Source: Carettochelys insculpta (Eukaryota > Chordata > Testudines > Carettochelyidae). From it: a stretch of 64,000 nt of DNA. This document shows, in pieces, positions 46,201 to 58,200 of the stretch; positions within the stretch are counted from its first letter, which is position 1; the number at the start of each line of letters is the position of its first letter. The translations under genes were made by a program, and so were the position numbers. The stretch is from the NCBI RefSeq assembly GCF_033958435.1, contig NC_134137.1, forward strand, positions 109,006,501 to 109,070,500. Direction: 5' to 3'. Below the pieces are notes generated by a model, which did not search any database, had not been told where the DNA came from, and saw nothing but the letters and a program-made list of their open reading frames with translations.

Positions 46201-49200
46201 GTCTACACTTAGCAATGACCAAGGTAATTATGGGTCCTAGCTGGCATAGAAGGACAGCTTTGCTGGTGCAGAGTCTCCTTTTCTCACTGTTTGGGGGTGG
46301 GAGTCAGCAACACAATGTCAGAGGGCAAGTCCCTCACCTTGGCCATCGGCAGGAAGGGGCAGGGGAGAGCTCCCTGTTTCTTTAGTGTGGAAGAGGAGAG
46401 GGGTCTGGGTTTCTGTGGAGTTAGGGAAATGGGGCAGAAAGAGGTCTGGGCATCCTCATTATTATCTTTTTTTCCCCCATAAACATCCCTGAAAGTCTCA
46501 GTGCCATGATGGCATTTCCGCTATCCCTCCAGCTATAACTATATACAAGTACTGTTATGTAAGCAACCATGAAAGCCCTTTATATACTGTACCTGTATTA
46601 TCAAGTAATATAATCATGTTGTTCCAAGCCAAACTGTGCTGTGGTTTCAGAACTGTAGCATTCTTCCATGCATTCAATGCATCTACATGGCGATTCAAAT
46701 CTGCATACTGAAAGTAAGGCAATCACAGTTACTAGATCCTGATCTGCTTTTGTTGTATAGTTATAGCTAAAGAGGGTACAGACATTCATCTCTCTTGTTC
46801 AGTATCGCATGTGCTTTTTTTTTTTTTTAAAACAAAGACTAAAATACTGCTGCATGTAGTAACAGAACTCTCTCTCATTCAGTAGACAAGGGTGTATTAA
46901 AGAGGGTATAAATTGTTTTAAGAGTGGGGGCATTTTAAAATATTAAAAGATAATTTCTTTTATTGAAAACATTGTATTTTTCTTTTGCTTTTCGTGTATG
47001 ATTTGCGTATGGGTTTCGGCTATACATGTACCAATGAAAAAAGAAGGGGCATACACATCTTTTTATTTATTTATTTTTTAAAAAGAAATCTAAATAAAAC
47101 ATTGACACCAATCTACATTGAACTTTTTTTTCTTATGGGTATAGCTCTGTTACACAAGAGTGTTGAAATATACATTATCAGAATTGAAGTTAAGATTTTG
47201 AAAAGTTATTAGTAATCATCTCCTGAAGGAACAGATACCTTTGTGAAGTACAGAAGCCAGATTTCTTTTTCCGCAAATCATTTTTATCTATCTGTTTTTG
47301 CATGAAAAAGTAATGACAACACAGGAAGTAGACCTCTTTCATAAATGAGGGAGAGGTAGGTTTGAGACCGACAAGGTTTTGAAAATATGGTATCACCCCC
47401 ACTGTACAATCAAGCAAATCTGAGTTATTTTCAGCATTGTGTGAAAAAGCAGAATTCGAACTGAAAACCTATGACAATTTAAATATTTTAATCATATGCC
47501 ACAATTTCTTTCAAAAAACACTTACCAACCGTCCTAAATTGTAGTAACAATCTGGGTATTTTTTCCTGTGTTTTATTGCAGTCCAGTAGCTTTGCTCTGC
47601 CTCTTCAAACCTTTTTAAGCTATTCTGTACTATTCCTAGATTCATCCATGCAGCAGCAAAATCAGGCCTAGGTAAATTTTTAAAATACATTTTAGCATTT
47701 GGAATAGCACATCCCATTGTACTGTGGTCAGTTGACACAACGTTTGCCATTCTTTTAACGTACTGTATTTGCACAGCTAAGGACAGTAGGCCCTCTGCTT
47801 CCTGAAGCTCATTTCTTTCTTTCAAGATATTTCCAAGGTTGTTCATGGCATGTACATATTTAGGATTCAGCCTAGAAAATAAGAAAATGTGTTACTCATA
47901 GGCTGCGTCTACACTAGCAATGAACTTCAAAGTTAATTTCGAAGTAGAGTGCGGAGCGTCTACACATTTTGCATTACTTCAAAATTAATTTCGATGTAAG
48001 GGGGCCCAACTTTGAGGTTCTTACTCCATTCCTGGGAACGGAGTAGTGCCCTGCTTCGAAGCTGAACTTCAAAATAGGATGTGTGTAGATGCTGTGCAAC
48101 CACTATTTCAAAGTAACAGGTCCACCATAGCAGCGGCCCCATAGGAGCCCAGAGACACTCTGGACAGCTCAAGCGGGGCTCTATGGTCGCTGCTGGCCAT
48201 GTGTCAGGAAGCAGCTACCCAGCAACCCCAGACAGGAAGCTGAGAGCATGGCAGAATCAGGGGAACCATGAGCTCCCTGTTACACGGCCCCCTCTCAACA
48301 CCGGAGCTATGCCACACTCCCCCCCGCCCCAGCCCTCGCAGCTGGCAATGGCATCAGCCAGGAGCCCCATGACCCCACCCCAGAGCCCACAGCAGCCAGG
48401 CAAGCAGTGGCAAAGGAGGGGGCCCTGCTGGCCTGAGGCTGAACTGCAGGATCTCCTGGAACTGGGGGTGGGGGAGACAAGGAGGTCCTGCTCCAGACAG
48501 GGTGCACCACTGTACTGCAGAGGCATTAGAGCAGCTGACTGGGGGCTCGCCGCCCGGGGCACACCATCTGCACCAGGGAGTGCATCCACATGGAAGTAAA
48601 AGAACTGCGTCAGGCACACTGCCGAGTGAGGGATGCTGCCAGCTGCCTGGGGGCATTGTTCACCCACTGTCCCCATTATGAGGAGCTGCATTGCCTCATG
48701 GGGTCATAGGAGGTGCCCCCATCATGTCACCTCATGGACACGGCTGCCCCTTCCACATGGACAGAGAGGAGCCACCGGGTCCATAGGGTGCCACCAGCCC
48801 CCTCTCAAGGGACCAGGGCGCCGAGGCTGAGGGCGGTGACAAGGGGTCCAATGATGGGACTCTCATCATTGCCCTCCTCTCTGGGACAACCAGCCGGGCC
48901 TCCTCAAGCCGTGCGTTGCCCGAGGTCCTGGAGATAGCAGCCGATAGGTATGGAGCACTCAAGACACCATGGGGCCTGGGGATGGGGACCCCTCTCACCT
49001 CCAACAGCCCCACAGTCCACACGCCCGGGGAAGGAAGGAGGGGCACCAAACCCGCCTCAACCCTCACCATGCGGGAACCTGCTGCACCTGGGATCCCACG
49101 GGGCCTCCTGGGCCATCGGGTAGCAGGGAGTGAGGTGGAGGGCCAGCAGAGCAGAGGCCCCTACCCCCAGGGTCAGGACACAGGACTCTCAGTCCACCCC

Positions 49201-52200
49201 TACAGCCGCTCCAGCCCTGTCTGGGACCAGCCCACAATTGCGAAAGGCTGGGAGTCCACCCCACAACCCCAGCCCACATCGCCACCGCCAGGCTGGATGC
49301 TGCTGACGATGGAGGGATGAGGAGGCAGCCGACAACCCAGCAGTCATGTGGGAGATGACTGCCGTGCTCCAGGACTGGCTGGTGATGGAGCAGGAGGTTT
49401 GGGTGCAGGAAGCTGACAGCCTTGAAACCCTGACCCAGGCTGTGGCCACCTGCCTCACCCAAGCTCCTACTCCCTCACCAGCCCCTGCTCACAGTGGCTC
49501 CCCCTCAGCTGCCTACCTCCTGGTGGCTCTGTCCTGGCCGCCCGCTTCAAACTGGCTCAGTGGCTCACGGCCAGTGCAGGCACCCTGGGAGTGGCCCCTG
49601 CACACGTGCCACCCCCCGTTCATCCTGGGGAGGCTGAGCCCGCAGCGCTCCCGCCTTGCCTCTACCCCATGTGGTCCCATTCCTGCAGGGGGTCCCGGAC
49701 CTGGGGAGATAGAGGAACCCGCAGTCGCCCTGTCTCCTGGCCCTCCACCCCAGTGGACGAATGAGCCCTCCCCCACACCTCATCCCTCCTCCAAGATTGG
49801 TCCCCCTCTCCAGCCCCATGCATCCCTTCTGTATATCGTTTCGCCCTTGTAAACAGGTTCAGGCATTGTTTAGTTGTTTTGAAAAAACATTTTATTATGA
49901 TTAACCCCAGTAAAAGTTATCATTCTAACCCTAATCCTGAGTCCCTAGTGCATGGTAGGGGAGTGGTAGTGGTGGCTGGGGGGGCAGTGGGAGAGTGTGT
50001 GTGTGTGGCAGGGAGGAGCAGGAGGGATAGCTCTGTGGCCTGAGCACTGGACTACTAAACTCAGGATTGACAGCTCAATCCTTGAGGGGGGCCATTCAGG
50101 GATGTGGGGCAAACAGGGAGAGGAAACAAAAAAAAAAAGGGATGATGCTAGGTCCTGCGCCAAGAGGGCAAAGGACTGGACTTGATGACCTCCTGAGGTC
50201 CCTTCCAGCTCTATGGGATCTATAGCTCTACTCTAAAAAAAAAAAAGAGGTATGGTTGGGAGGGTCACTGCAGGCACAGGGCAGCAGGCAGCTGCTGGTA
50301 CCCAGCTCCCAGCTCAGCCCTGCATAAAGGGCTCCTGTTTGCCCTCCACAACACCGCAGAGAGCACTTCGGGCATGTTTGGGAGGCTGACATCCAATGCT
50401 TCTGAGGCGGCAGCAACCAAAATCTCACCTTTAACCTCCCAAATGCCTGCTCTACGGTGCTCCTGCTGGGGTTAAACAGCTGTTAAAAAGGTCTTGGGAC
50501 AGGGTGCTGTGTCCTGCGTAGGGCCACAGGAGTCACAGGTGCAGCAGGTATGCAGCATCAGCCACGATACAGGGGGACGTTGTGATGTTCCCCAGCAGGG
50601 GCTCCTACAGAGGGATACAGGTGCCCTCCTCCACCCGGCATCCCAGCCAGGAGCTGTGAAACACCTGGGTTTCATGGGCCTTGCCCAACCATCTCTCACA
50701 CACGTCCATGAAGCAGCCCCTTGCATTGACCAGGATCTGGAGGACCACAGAATGGCACCCCTTCCTGTTCACATAGGTACCCGCCCTGTGGTCCAGGGCC
50801 TGGATTACGATGTCTATTCTGTCCATTGTGCTGAAATGGTTCGGGAACCCCAGCTCTGCAAACCCAGCACGGGCAATGTCTAAGTCCCTGACGTCGACAT
50901 GGCAAAGGAGCACGTTATTTATTGGTCAGACAACCTGCATGGGGTGGAAGAAAGATACATCCATGAATGCCAGTCCAGGTGGTCCCCTCCCCAGCTCCCT
51001 ATTAGGGCTCCCTTCCCCACCAGCCCTCTCCCCGTGGTGGGTCTGTAGTCTGAGCCAGGCTTACCTTGAGCAGGACTGCACCACTGGTGGCCTTGCCCAG
51101 CCCAAACTGATGGCCAACGGACCGATGACTGTCTGGGGTGGCCAGCTTCTGCAGTACTACTGCCACCCTCTTCGGCACAGGGAGCACAGGACGCAGTCTC
51201 ACGTCGTGGTGCTGGAGGACTGGAGTATGCCAGTGGCAGAGCTCCTTGAACCTCCTCCTGGTCATGTGGAAGTTTCTCAGCCACCGCTTGTCGTCCCAAT
51301 CCCCCAGCACTAGCAGGTTCCACCATGCCATGCTAGTAGGGAAAGCCCATTGGCGCCGGCTCACTGGGAAACTGGGGACGATGCAGCAGGGCCCAGCCCA
51401 GAGCCCACAGGATGGGGCCGATGCGACTGGCCCTGTCATGCTGCTGGAACACACCAGCAAGCACCACGGCCAGCAGGCTGGCCACAGCAGAGAGAAGATC
51501 CCCCTGCGGGAGTAACTGGTTAGGCATCTTGTCTCCGGCTAGCTGCTCCCTCGCAGTGTGCAGCCTGACAACCCTGAGCACATGCAGGTGTTGGTAGGGG
51601 CCCTTTAAGGGAGTGGCTGGCTGTGAGCCTGAAAGGGCTTGTCAGCCATGTGACACCGTCCGCATCAGTTCCTGGCCTCTTATTTCGAAATAGCAGCTAC
51701 TGGTGTGTAGATGCTTCCTTTCAAAGTACCAGGAAGCTATTTCAAGATAAAGGCTGGGGGCTTTGTGTGTGGACACACACAACTTCAAAATCTGTTATTT
51801 CAATGTTGGACTTTGAAATAAGCAACTTTGAAGTTACTGTCTAGTGCGGACACAGCCGCAGGGAAACAAGGTACAGTAGTTGCTTCCCTTCCTTTCAGCT
51901 GGACAGTTAGTTTTGCAGTCTGCGACATCCTATAACTGCAAACCACAATTCCCCATTATCTCAGCCTTACTAAGCCTGAGAAATTAAAGAACTTTCAGGA
52001 TAGCATAATGAAACAATACATTGAAAATACCTTACAGCTTCTCTGTAGTATTTGATTGCAGCTGTTTGGTTGCCTTTATCAGCCAAGTTTTTGCCAACAT
52101 TGTAGTGAACCTGAAAATACAGATGACAATTTTATCCAAATGTTCCAGACAGTCAGATATACTAAGGGGCCAAGTTGCTGGCTGCAAATTCAGTATTTGT

Positions 52201-55200
52201 TTCTCTCTTTGCTGAACCTTTTCATGAGCACTTTTTTCATGCTTCAAGACTTCTTTCCCTCATGTCAGCAATCAGGCATGAGAAAGGTTCCAGATGATTC
52301 CTGAGAGACAGACTTTATTCATGAAGAGGGCACTGAAGTGTCTGACAAAGAAATGGACAAAGTTGGGGTGCGTATACCATCCACTTTGCTTCCTGATATT
52401 GCAATGAAGTCACATCACTGAGAGATCAGCCCTTTTAAGATGGGGTGAAAAACAAAGGTACATTACTGAAAAGCTATTTTCCAAGCTGATTAACACCTAG
52501 ATTGTTCCTTGAATGCACAAGCCATTTTAAGAGACAACAAGAGGACAAACACGCTCCCAGGTACACACAGACATGTATAAAGTGCACCTTACTGCTTCCA
52601 TGTAGCTAGACAGACAGCCAACTCAACTGGCCACTGCATAAGAGAACCACGGACAAGCTTCCTTGCCACCCTTGTGCCCCCTATGGGGAGTAAGAACAGA
52701 GTAATTAATCCCTGCCTTCTGTGGAGCACAAGAGTTGCAATTCTGCTTAGTCCCAATGTGTGCTATTGAAGGGAAGCACCTAATACTCTTCCCTAGCCAT
52801 TTGTGTACCTGGGTGAAGGCTGGGGAAAATCTAACCTTTAGTTATTAGACGATAATATTTTACATTCTTCCTTCAGAAATAAAATGGCCTTCCGTGGGAA
52901 AATGCACTCATGTTCCAGAAGAACACTTCGGTTTTCCGTTTAAACATTTACAAGCTGATGTAGCATTTTATTCTCAAATCAGTATTAAAGGGAAGATGTT
53001 AACTTGAAATGGCCTGTTACTCTTTTCCTAGTCTTAAGAGGCAATTATCTCAAAATTAATATCTTTAAGAAAAAAAATAATTACAGCTGTTTAACAGCAT
53101 AGTGTTCTCTCAGAGGTGGATGATTGGAAAGGTGTTATCTAAAAATGCATTGTAGTATTTTAGAGATACTCTAGAATAGAGCCTCAGCAGAATGGCTCCA
53201 TTCACACTAATGGAGCTGTCCCAATTTACACTAACCAAAGATTTAGTCCTGTACATTTGTCTTTATGTGATATACCAGTCAGATTAGGAAATCAATACAA
53301 ACCATTATCAACTAGGCAATGTAACTGAATACTGCTCGGTGGTAGGACTGATCATACATGGTGCTCAAAGCACAATACTCGAGAAGCATTGTTGTTCCCC
53401 TACCCAAAAGCAATACTGTGGTCCAACTGATTCCTGTTTTTTTTCAGCCAGATATAGTAAAAGAGGTAATATGATACAATTTCTTCTTCTTCAAAAACAA
53501 AAACAAAAAAAGTCACACCACCTTCACTTGGAACACTGGTTGTGCAGTATACTACATTTTATTCCCTCTCCAACAAAGTACTGTATGCTCATGAGTACTA
53601 CCCATCTTTCCTTTCACGTGTGAAAGGAAATGGATGACCATATCCAGTATTAAAGGGGACAATATATTTATAGTCTTACTAAAATCTATGATGCTTTCCT
53701 CTTTTGCAAGGTTGTTTTTGACTTTCTTGAAAACAAACATGAACATAAAAGAGAGCCAAAGTCAGTGTACAAGATTTTAGGATCATAAAGATGAATTCCT
53801 AGTGTGACACTGGGGCCAAATCCATAAATTGGAATCTACCGTAAGATTATATAGGTTATTTTACTTACGAATTTGACATGGGTGCAACTTCTGCGGGAAG
53901 ATACTGCGGTGACATTAGATGTTACGAAGTGAAATTCTAGAGCTGAAAGGCCTACGTGTACGATTCAATATCGCCAGAGAAGAGGCTGAGACAGCATGAA
54001 ATGGAGTCAAAACCTGGAAGGCACAGACTAACTACAACTACCCAGTTGCTTCATGGACAAAGGAAAAAGCAGAATGCAGGAGACTATGCTACACATGTTT
54101 CTGAGAGTGTTTCTTTCAGCAACCACTTGAAAACAGATGGGAGACGCAGGCATGCACTGCGAGTCAAGACGAACCAATTTTTGGATGCCAGAAACACATA
54201 ACCAATGGACCCTTAATCACCATCTAAACTACTCCACTAGAAGACTTTATGAAGCCATTGTATTTGAGAACAAAATATTTAGTTATTTTGAAAGAGCTCC
54301 TCATGGAAGTCATTGCAATTTTTTTAAAATTAGAAACTTCTAAAGAAAATCCAACAACAGAGAGAATTTGGTGTTAAAATTCAGGGATTAGTTTAAAATG
54401 ATTCTTGCAGCCAAACATATCCACTCTCTAAAAGGAAAATGGAGTAAATATTTTCTACTGGTTTAATGGCTGTGTTGTTGCAGAACTATGAATTTCCTTT
54501 AGGCTGTGTCTACATGTGCCTCTTTCGAAAGAGGCATGCAAATGAGATGCAGATTTACATATCTGGCACCTCATTTGCATATTCTTTCAAAAGAGCTTCT
54601 TTCGAAAAAATATGCAAGTGAGGTGCACCCCAATTAGTTCATGCTCCACACCGGGGGACAGTGGATCAGGTGAATAGTTAATGGGCTGCCAACCAGAGAG
54701 AGCACAGTAAGTAGACTAATCGAGCTCAACTGAACTAAGAGACTGGAGAGACCAGGGTTTCTGGCTGAGACAAGCCTAGTTTTAGGTCAATAAGATACTA
54801 GGGACAGTTCGCTACAGGGGACAGCATACACATCTGCCAACAAAGCCCCAAAATATGAATACAAGAAGACTTCACAGCCCACAGGGGCAGAAGAATTATC
54901 CACATTCATTTGTTCTCCTTCAATATCCTGGAAGCAGTTTGGGTGTTGTGACTTGGCCAGTGGACTGACACACAGAAATTCTGGAGTTGGAGGCAGGTGG
55001 CCAGCAGGAGGCATTGAAGTCAGACAACAGTAATATCCTACACCTACACAGGGGGTGTTCCAGGGTAAGTCCCAGTACACATATCATGGCCTGATGGTTC
55101 ACAACTCTAAACTGGATAGCAGCCAAGAAATAGCTCTTTTGGCCTCTAAGATCCAAGTATTTACACTTTTTTTTTTTTATCTTGAGAGAGCGTGTCCTGC

Positions 55201-58200
55201 AATGATATTGCTTATTTCTTTCGTTGACAGCAACAACCACCAAGGACAATGAGCAGTCTTGTGGCACCTTATCAACTAACAGATTTTTTTAAACATAAGC
55301 TTTCGTGGTCAAAGACCCACTTCGTCAGATGTGGTCTTTGCCCACAAAAGCTTCTGCTCCAAAAAATTGGTTAGTCTAAAAGGTGACACAAGACATCTTA
55401 TTGTTTCTGTGCATACAGACTATCACAACTACTCCTCGGATACTTGTTACCACCAAGGAGTTAGGGGTACAATTGGAGCGGGAAAGAATATGCCAAAACC
55501 TTGACTAGCACATTGCATTATTGTTGGCCTATTTGCATGTGGCTGGGATGGTTGCTGCCCAACCATGTGGGCTGGTGAAAGAAATGTCTCATTAAATGGT
55601 CAAGACAAACTTTCCCTGGGTAGAGGAATGCAGCATATCTACCAGTTGAGTTTCTTGTATTTCCTCCAAGGGGATCTGTGGCAATTTAGCTATTCTTTTA
55701 ATCCAATCTTGAAAGACCCCGAAATCATCTGCTGGTGGGGGTACAACTACCTTACCGGGTGAGGATGATGTATTACTTTGCATCTCTTCCTCAGCTATTA
55801 GCTCCTGTTCCTTGGGAGCAGACTACTGCAGTATTGGTGGCTTCCGGCTTGATGAATCCTCTTGCATGACAGCATCCTATAAAACTGATCACATAAGGGA
55901 TCTGGAAATTCCAAAAGCCCACTGTGGTGGAGCACAGGGGAAGGGAATGAGACCCAAGAGGTTCCTGGCATCTCATCCTCAAGATATAGCTCTAAGGAGA
56001 AAAGGTTGGAACGGGACTGTGATGGAGTCCTGAACAGAAATGTCAGAGAATTTGTCATCTCCTGTGTCTAACAGCAGAGCCATTGGTCTCTGTACTGCTG
56101 GTCAAGGAAGGACCATACAGCTAACTGGAACTAAATTCCGTGCACACACTTCAATTCTACATCAATCTGGTTTAATAGATTGGCAAAAACACCACTATGG
56201 CAGCTCCATTTTTTAATTGAATTAAACATGAAAATGAATACTAATCTCTGTGCCCGACATTTATTTTGATAATAAACTTACGTTATGCTGTCCACAAACT
56301 TATGGTTTTCAATATGCCACATATTTTAGTTTTGAAAACAAAGATACATTGTAGGAATGGCCAGGATAGAAGCCAAAGGCTTCAACAGCTCATTAAGAAT
56401 CATCTGCAGCTTTTAGAACTTGGATTGGTACGGAAGGCAATTTGGATTGTGGATTAAGAACACATTACCTAGATTTTCTACTGGAAAAAAATTAAGATAA
56501 AACAGTGAACTAGTTAATTTAGATATTTAAACGCCATCTTAATGTTTCAGTGTTAACATTTCAGTGAGATGAATGGGCAGGTTACAGCCCTAATAGCTAT
56601 GCTGTTTGCAGTCTCAGGAAAACAGAATGGTAGTAGTAATGACTGGTTCCCACTTGCATGTTTACTTTCATAATTATGAAGACAGGAAACAACTTGAAAG
56701 ATGACAGAAAGAAAGCTCATACTGTAAAGCACAGTTCCGTGGAAATGGTGAGAATTCTTCAATCGTGGAATAATACTGGAGGTATTTTTATACTCGTTAG
56801 TAGTTTTCAAAAAAACAAAAACAAAAATACCCCTGAGATTGGCGGTCTTACTATGACAACAATCCCTGAAAAGCTAACATGATTGGAACTGAAAAGGATG
56901 AGTTACAGTCCTGGGAATTGTAAATATGGAAACACCAGTCATCTCCTTATTTTAAAGGTGGCTGTTAGACTAGCAAATTTGATGCACACCTCCCCACCAA
57001 GCGACACTAACTACACTCACTCCCTTACAAACCCTTTATGACAGAACATTTTGAGAAGGGTTCATGCAGGCACAAAGATCTGTTTATATTTTACAGCATG
57101 TAGTGTTCCTCCAGAATGAGATATACTGATGTAATCATTACAGAGTAGAGGTTTGCCGACAACTACCTACCAAAAAAAATCTCAGAAACAAGTTTTTGTT
57201 CCTTTTATTGAGATTAAGAAATAATGATATGTGAAGTAAGCCCACCCTGTTGTAAATGTTGGCAAAAGATCCTTTTTAAAAGGTATTCCCCGCATAGTTC
57301 TGTTTAAATTGCATATTTTTTTGCTTCTCCAAGTCAATTTTTTAAATAAGGAAATTTGGGGTCCTGATCCACATTTTCTTAAACATTTCTAGACTACAGA
57401 GCTCCAAAATTCCGTGAACTGGTACAATATTTTTCTACAGAGATGTTGTCCAATGGAAATCTCAGCTAGAACTTGCAAAATGAGATTAAACGTAAACTGC
57501 AGCTATACTTCAAAAAGAAAATGGCAAAAATGTAATAGTTTACAAACAAAGAGATGGGGAATATTTCCTCATTGCTGCAAACCAAAAAACTCAAAGGGGA
57601 GGGGGAGGTCAAACTTCAAGCTTTTTTCTTTGTGGGTTTTGCAACAATGCTGGTATTGAAAGCTGGTATTATGCTCTTAGAGTTACAATAAGTGGCAACA
57701 CAGAACTCTGAGCCAAAGAATGTGGGGGGCTTACAATGGCTTTTAACTGCCTTTGAACCCTCCTGATATTGGGCTTGCAGGGGTTTCACTGAGGATAGCC
57801 TTTGGCTGTTTTCTGCAGTGCCTGGGGAAATCATCTTCAGTCTATACTGGAGGCTTTTAAGGCTCCTTTTCATCATTCTAGCCATTTTAATGGATGTCAA
57901 GGAGCAAGAGTGAAGATCACAACCATAGATTCTGCAATTCTGTTGAGACGAGTGATTCAGTTCATTCTCCCATAGCCCTGTAGAGGCAGCACAGCTAACA
58001 GGACAAAGGGCAGAAATACCACTGAAAATAGACAAAATAGGATTCTAAAGACAAAGCAAATCAGTTAAATGCATTTTTAGGATTTTTTTTTGTTTATACA
58101 GATTATGAGACTGTTGCAAAAAGTAATTAACTAACATATGCAACTATTGAACCAGATGGTACTAGTTACGTATTTAAGTATTTGCTCTTTTCTTATTTGA

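Larger units (their letters stand above)
47901..51857. mobile_element. PIF/Harbinger transposon, degraded copy 2
   Basis: A 4.0-kb element in TMTC4 intron E-F with ends ggctgcgtctacactagc and gtgcggacacagcc. It has the same two convergent genes as copy 1: the plus-strand accessory gene relic (about 48183-49852) and the minus-strand transposase relic (about 51460-50290). A SINE at 50021-50222 is inserted between them. The transposase is better preserved than in copy 1. Confidence 0.85.

Noticed and set aside
57616..58035. 139-codon minus-strand ORF in a TMTC4 intron
   Set aside because: No recognisable family, no splice or repeat support; probably chance.
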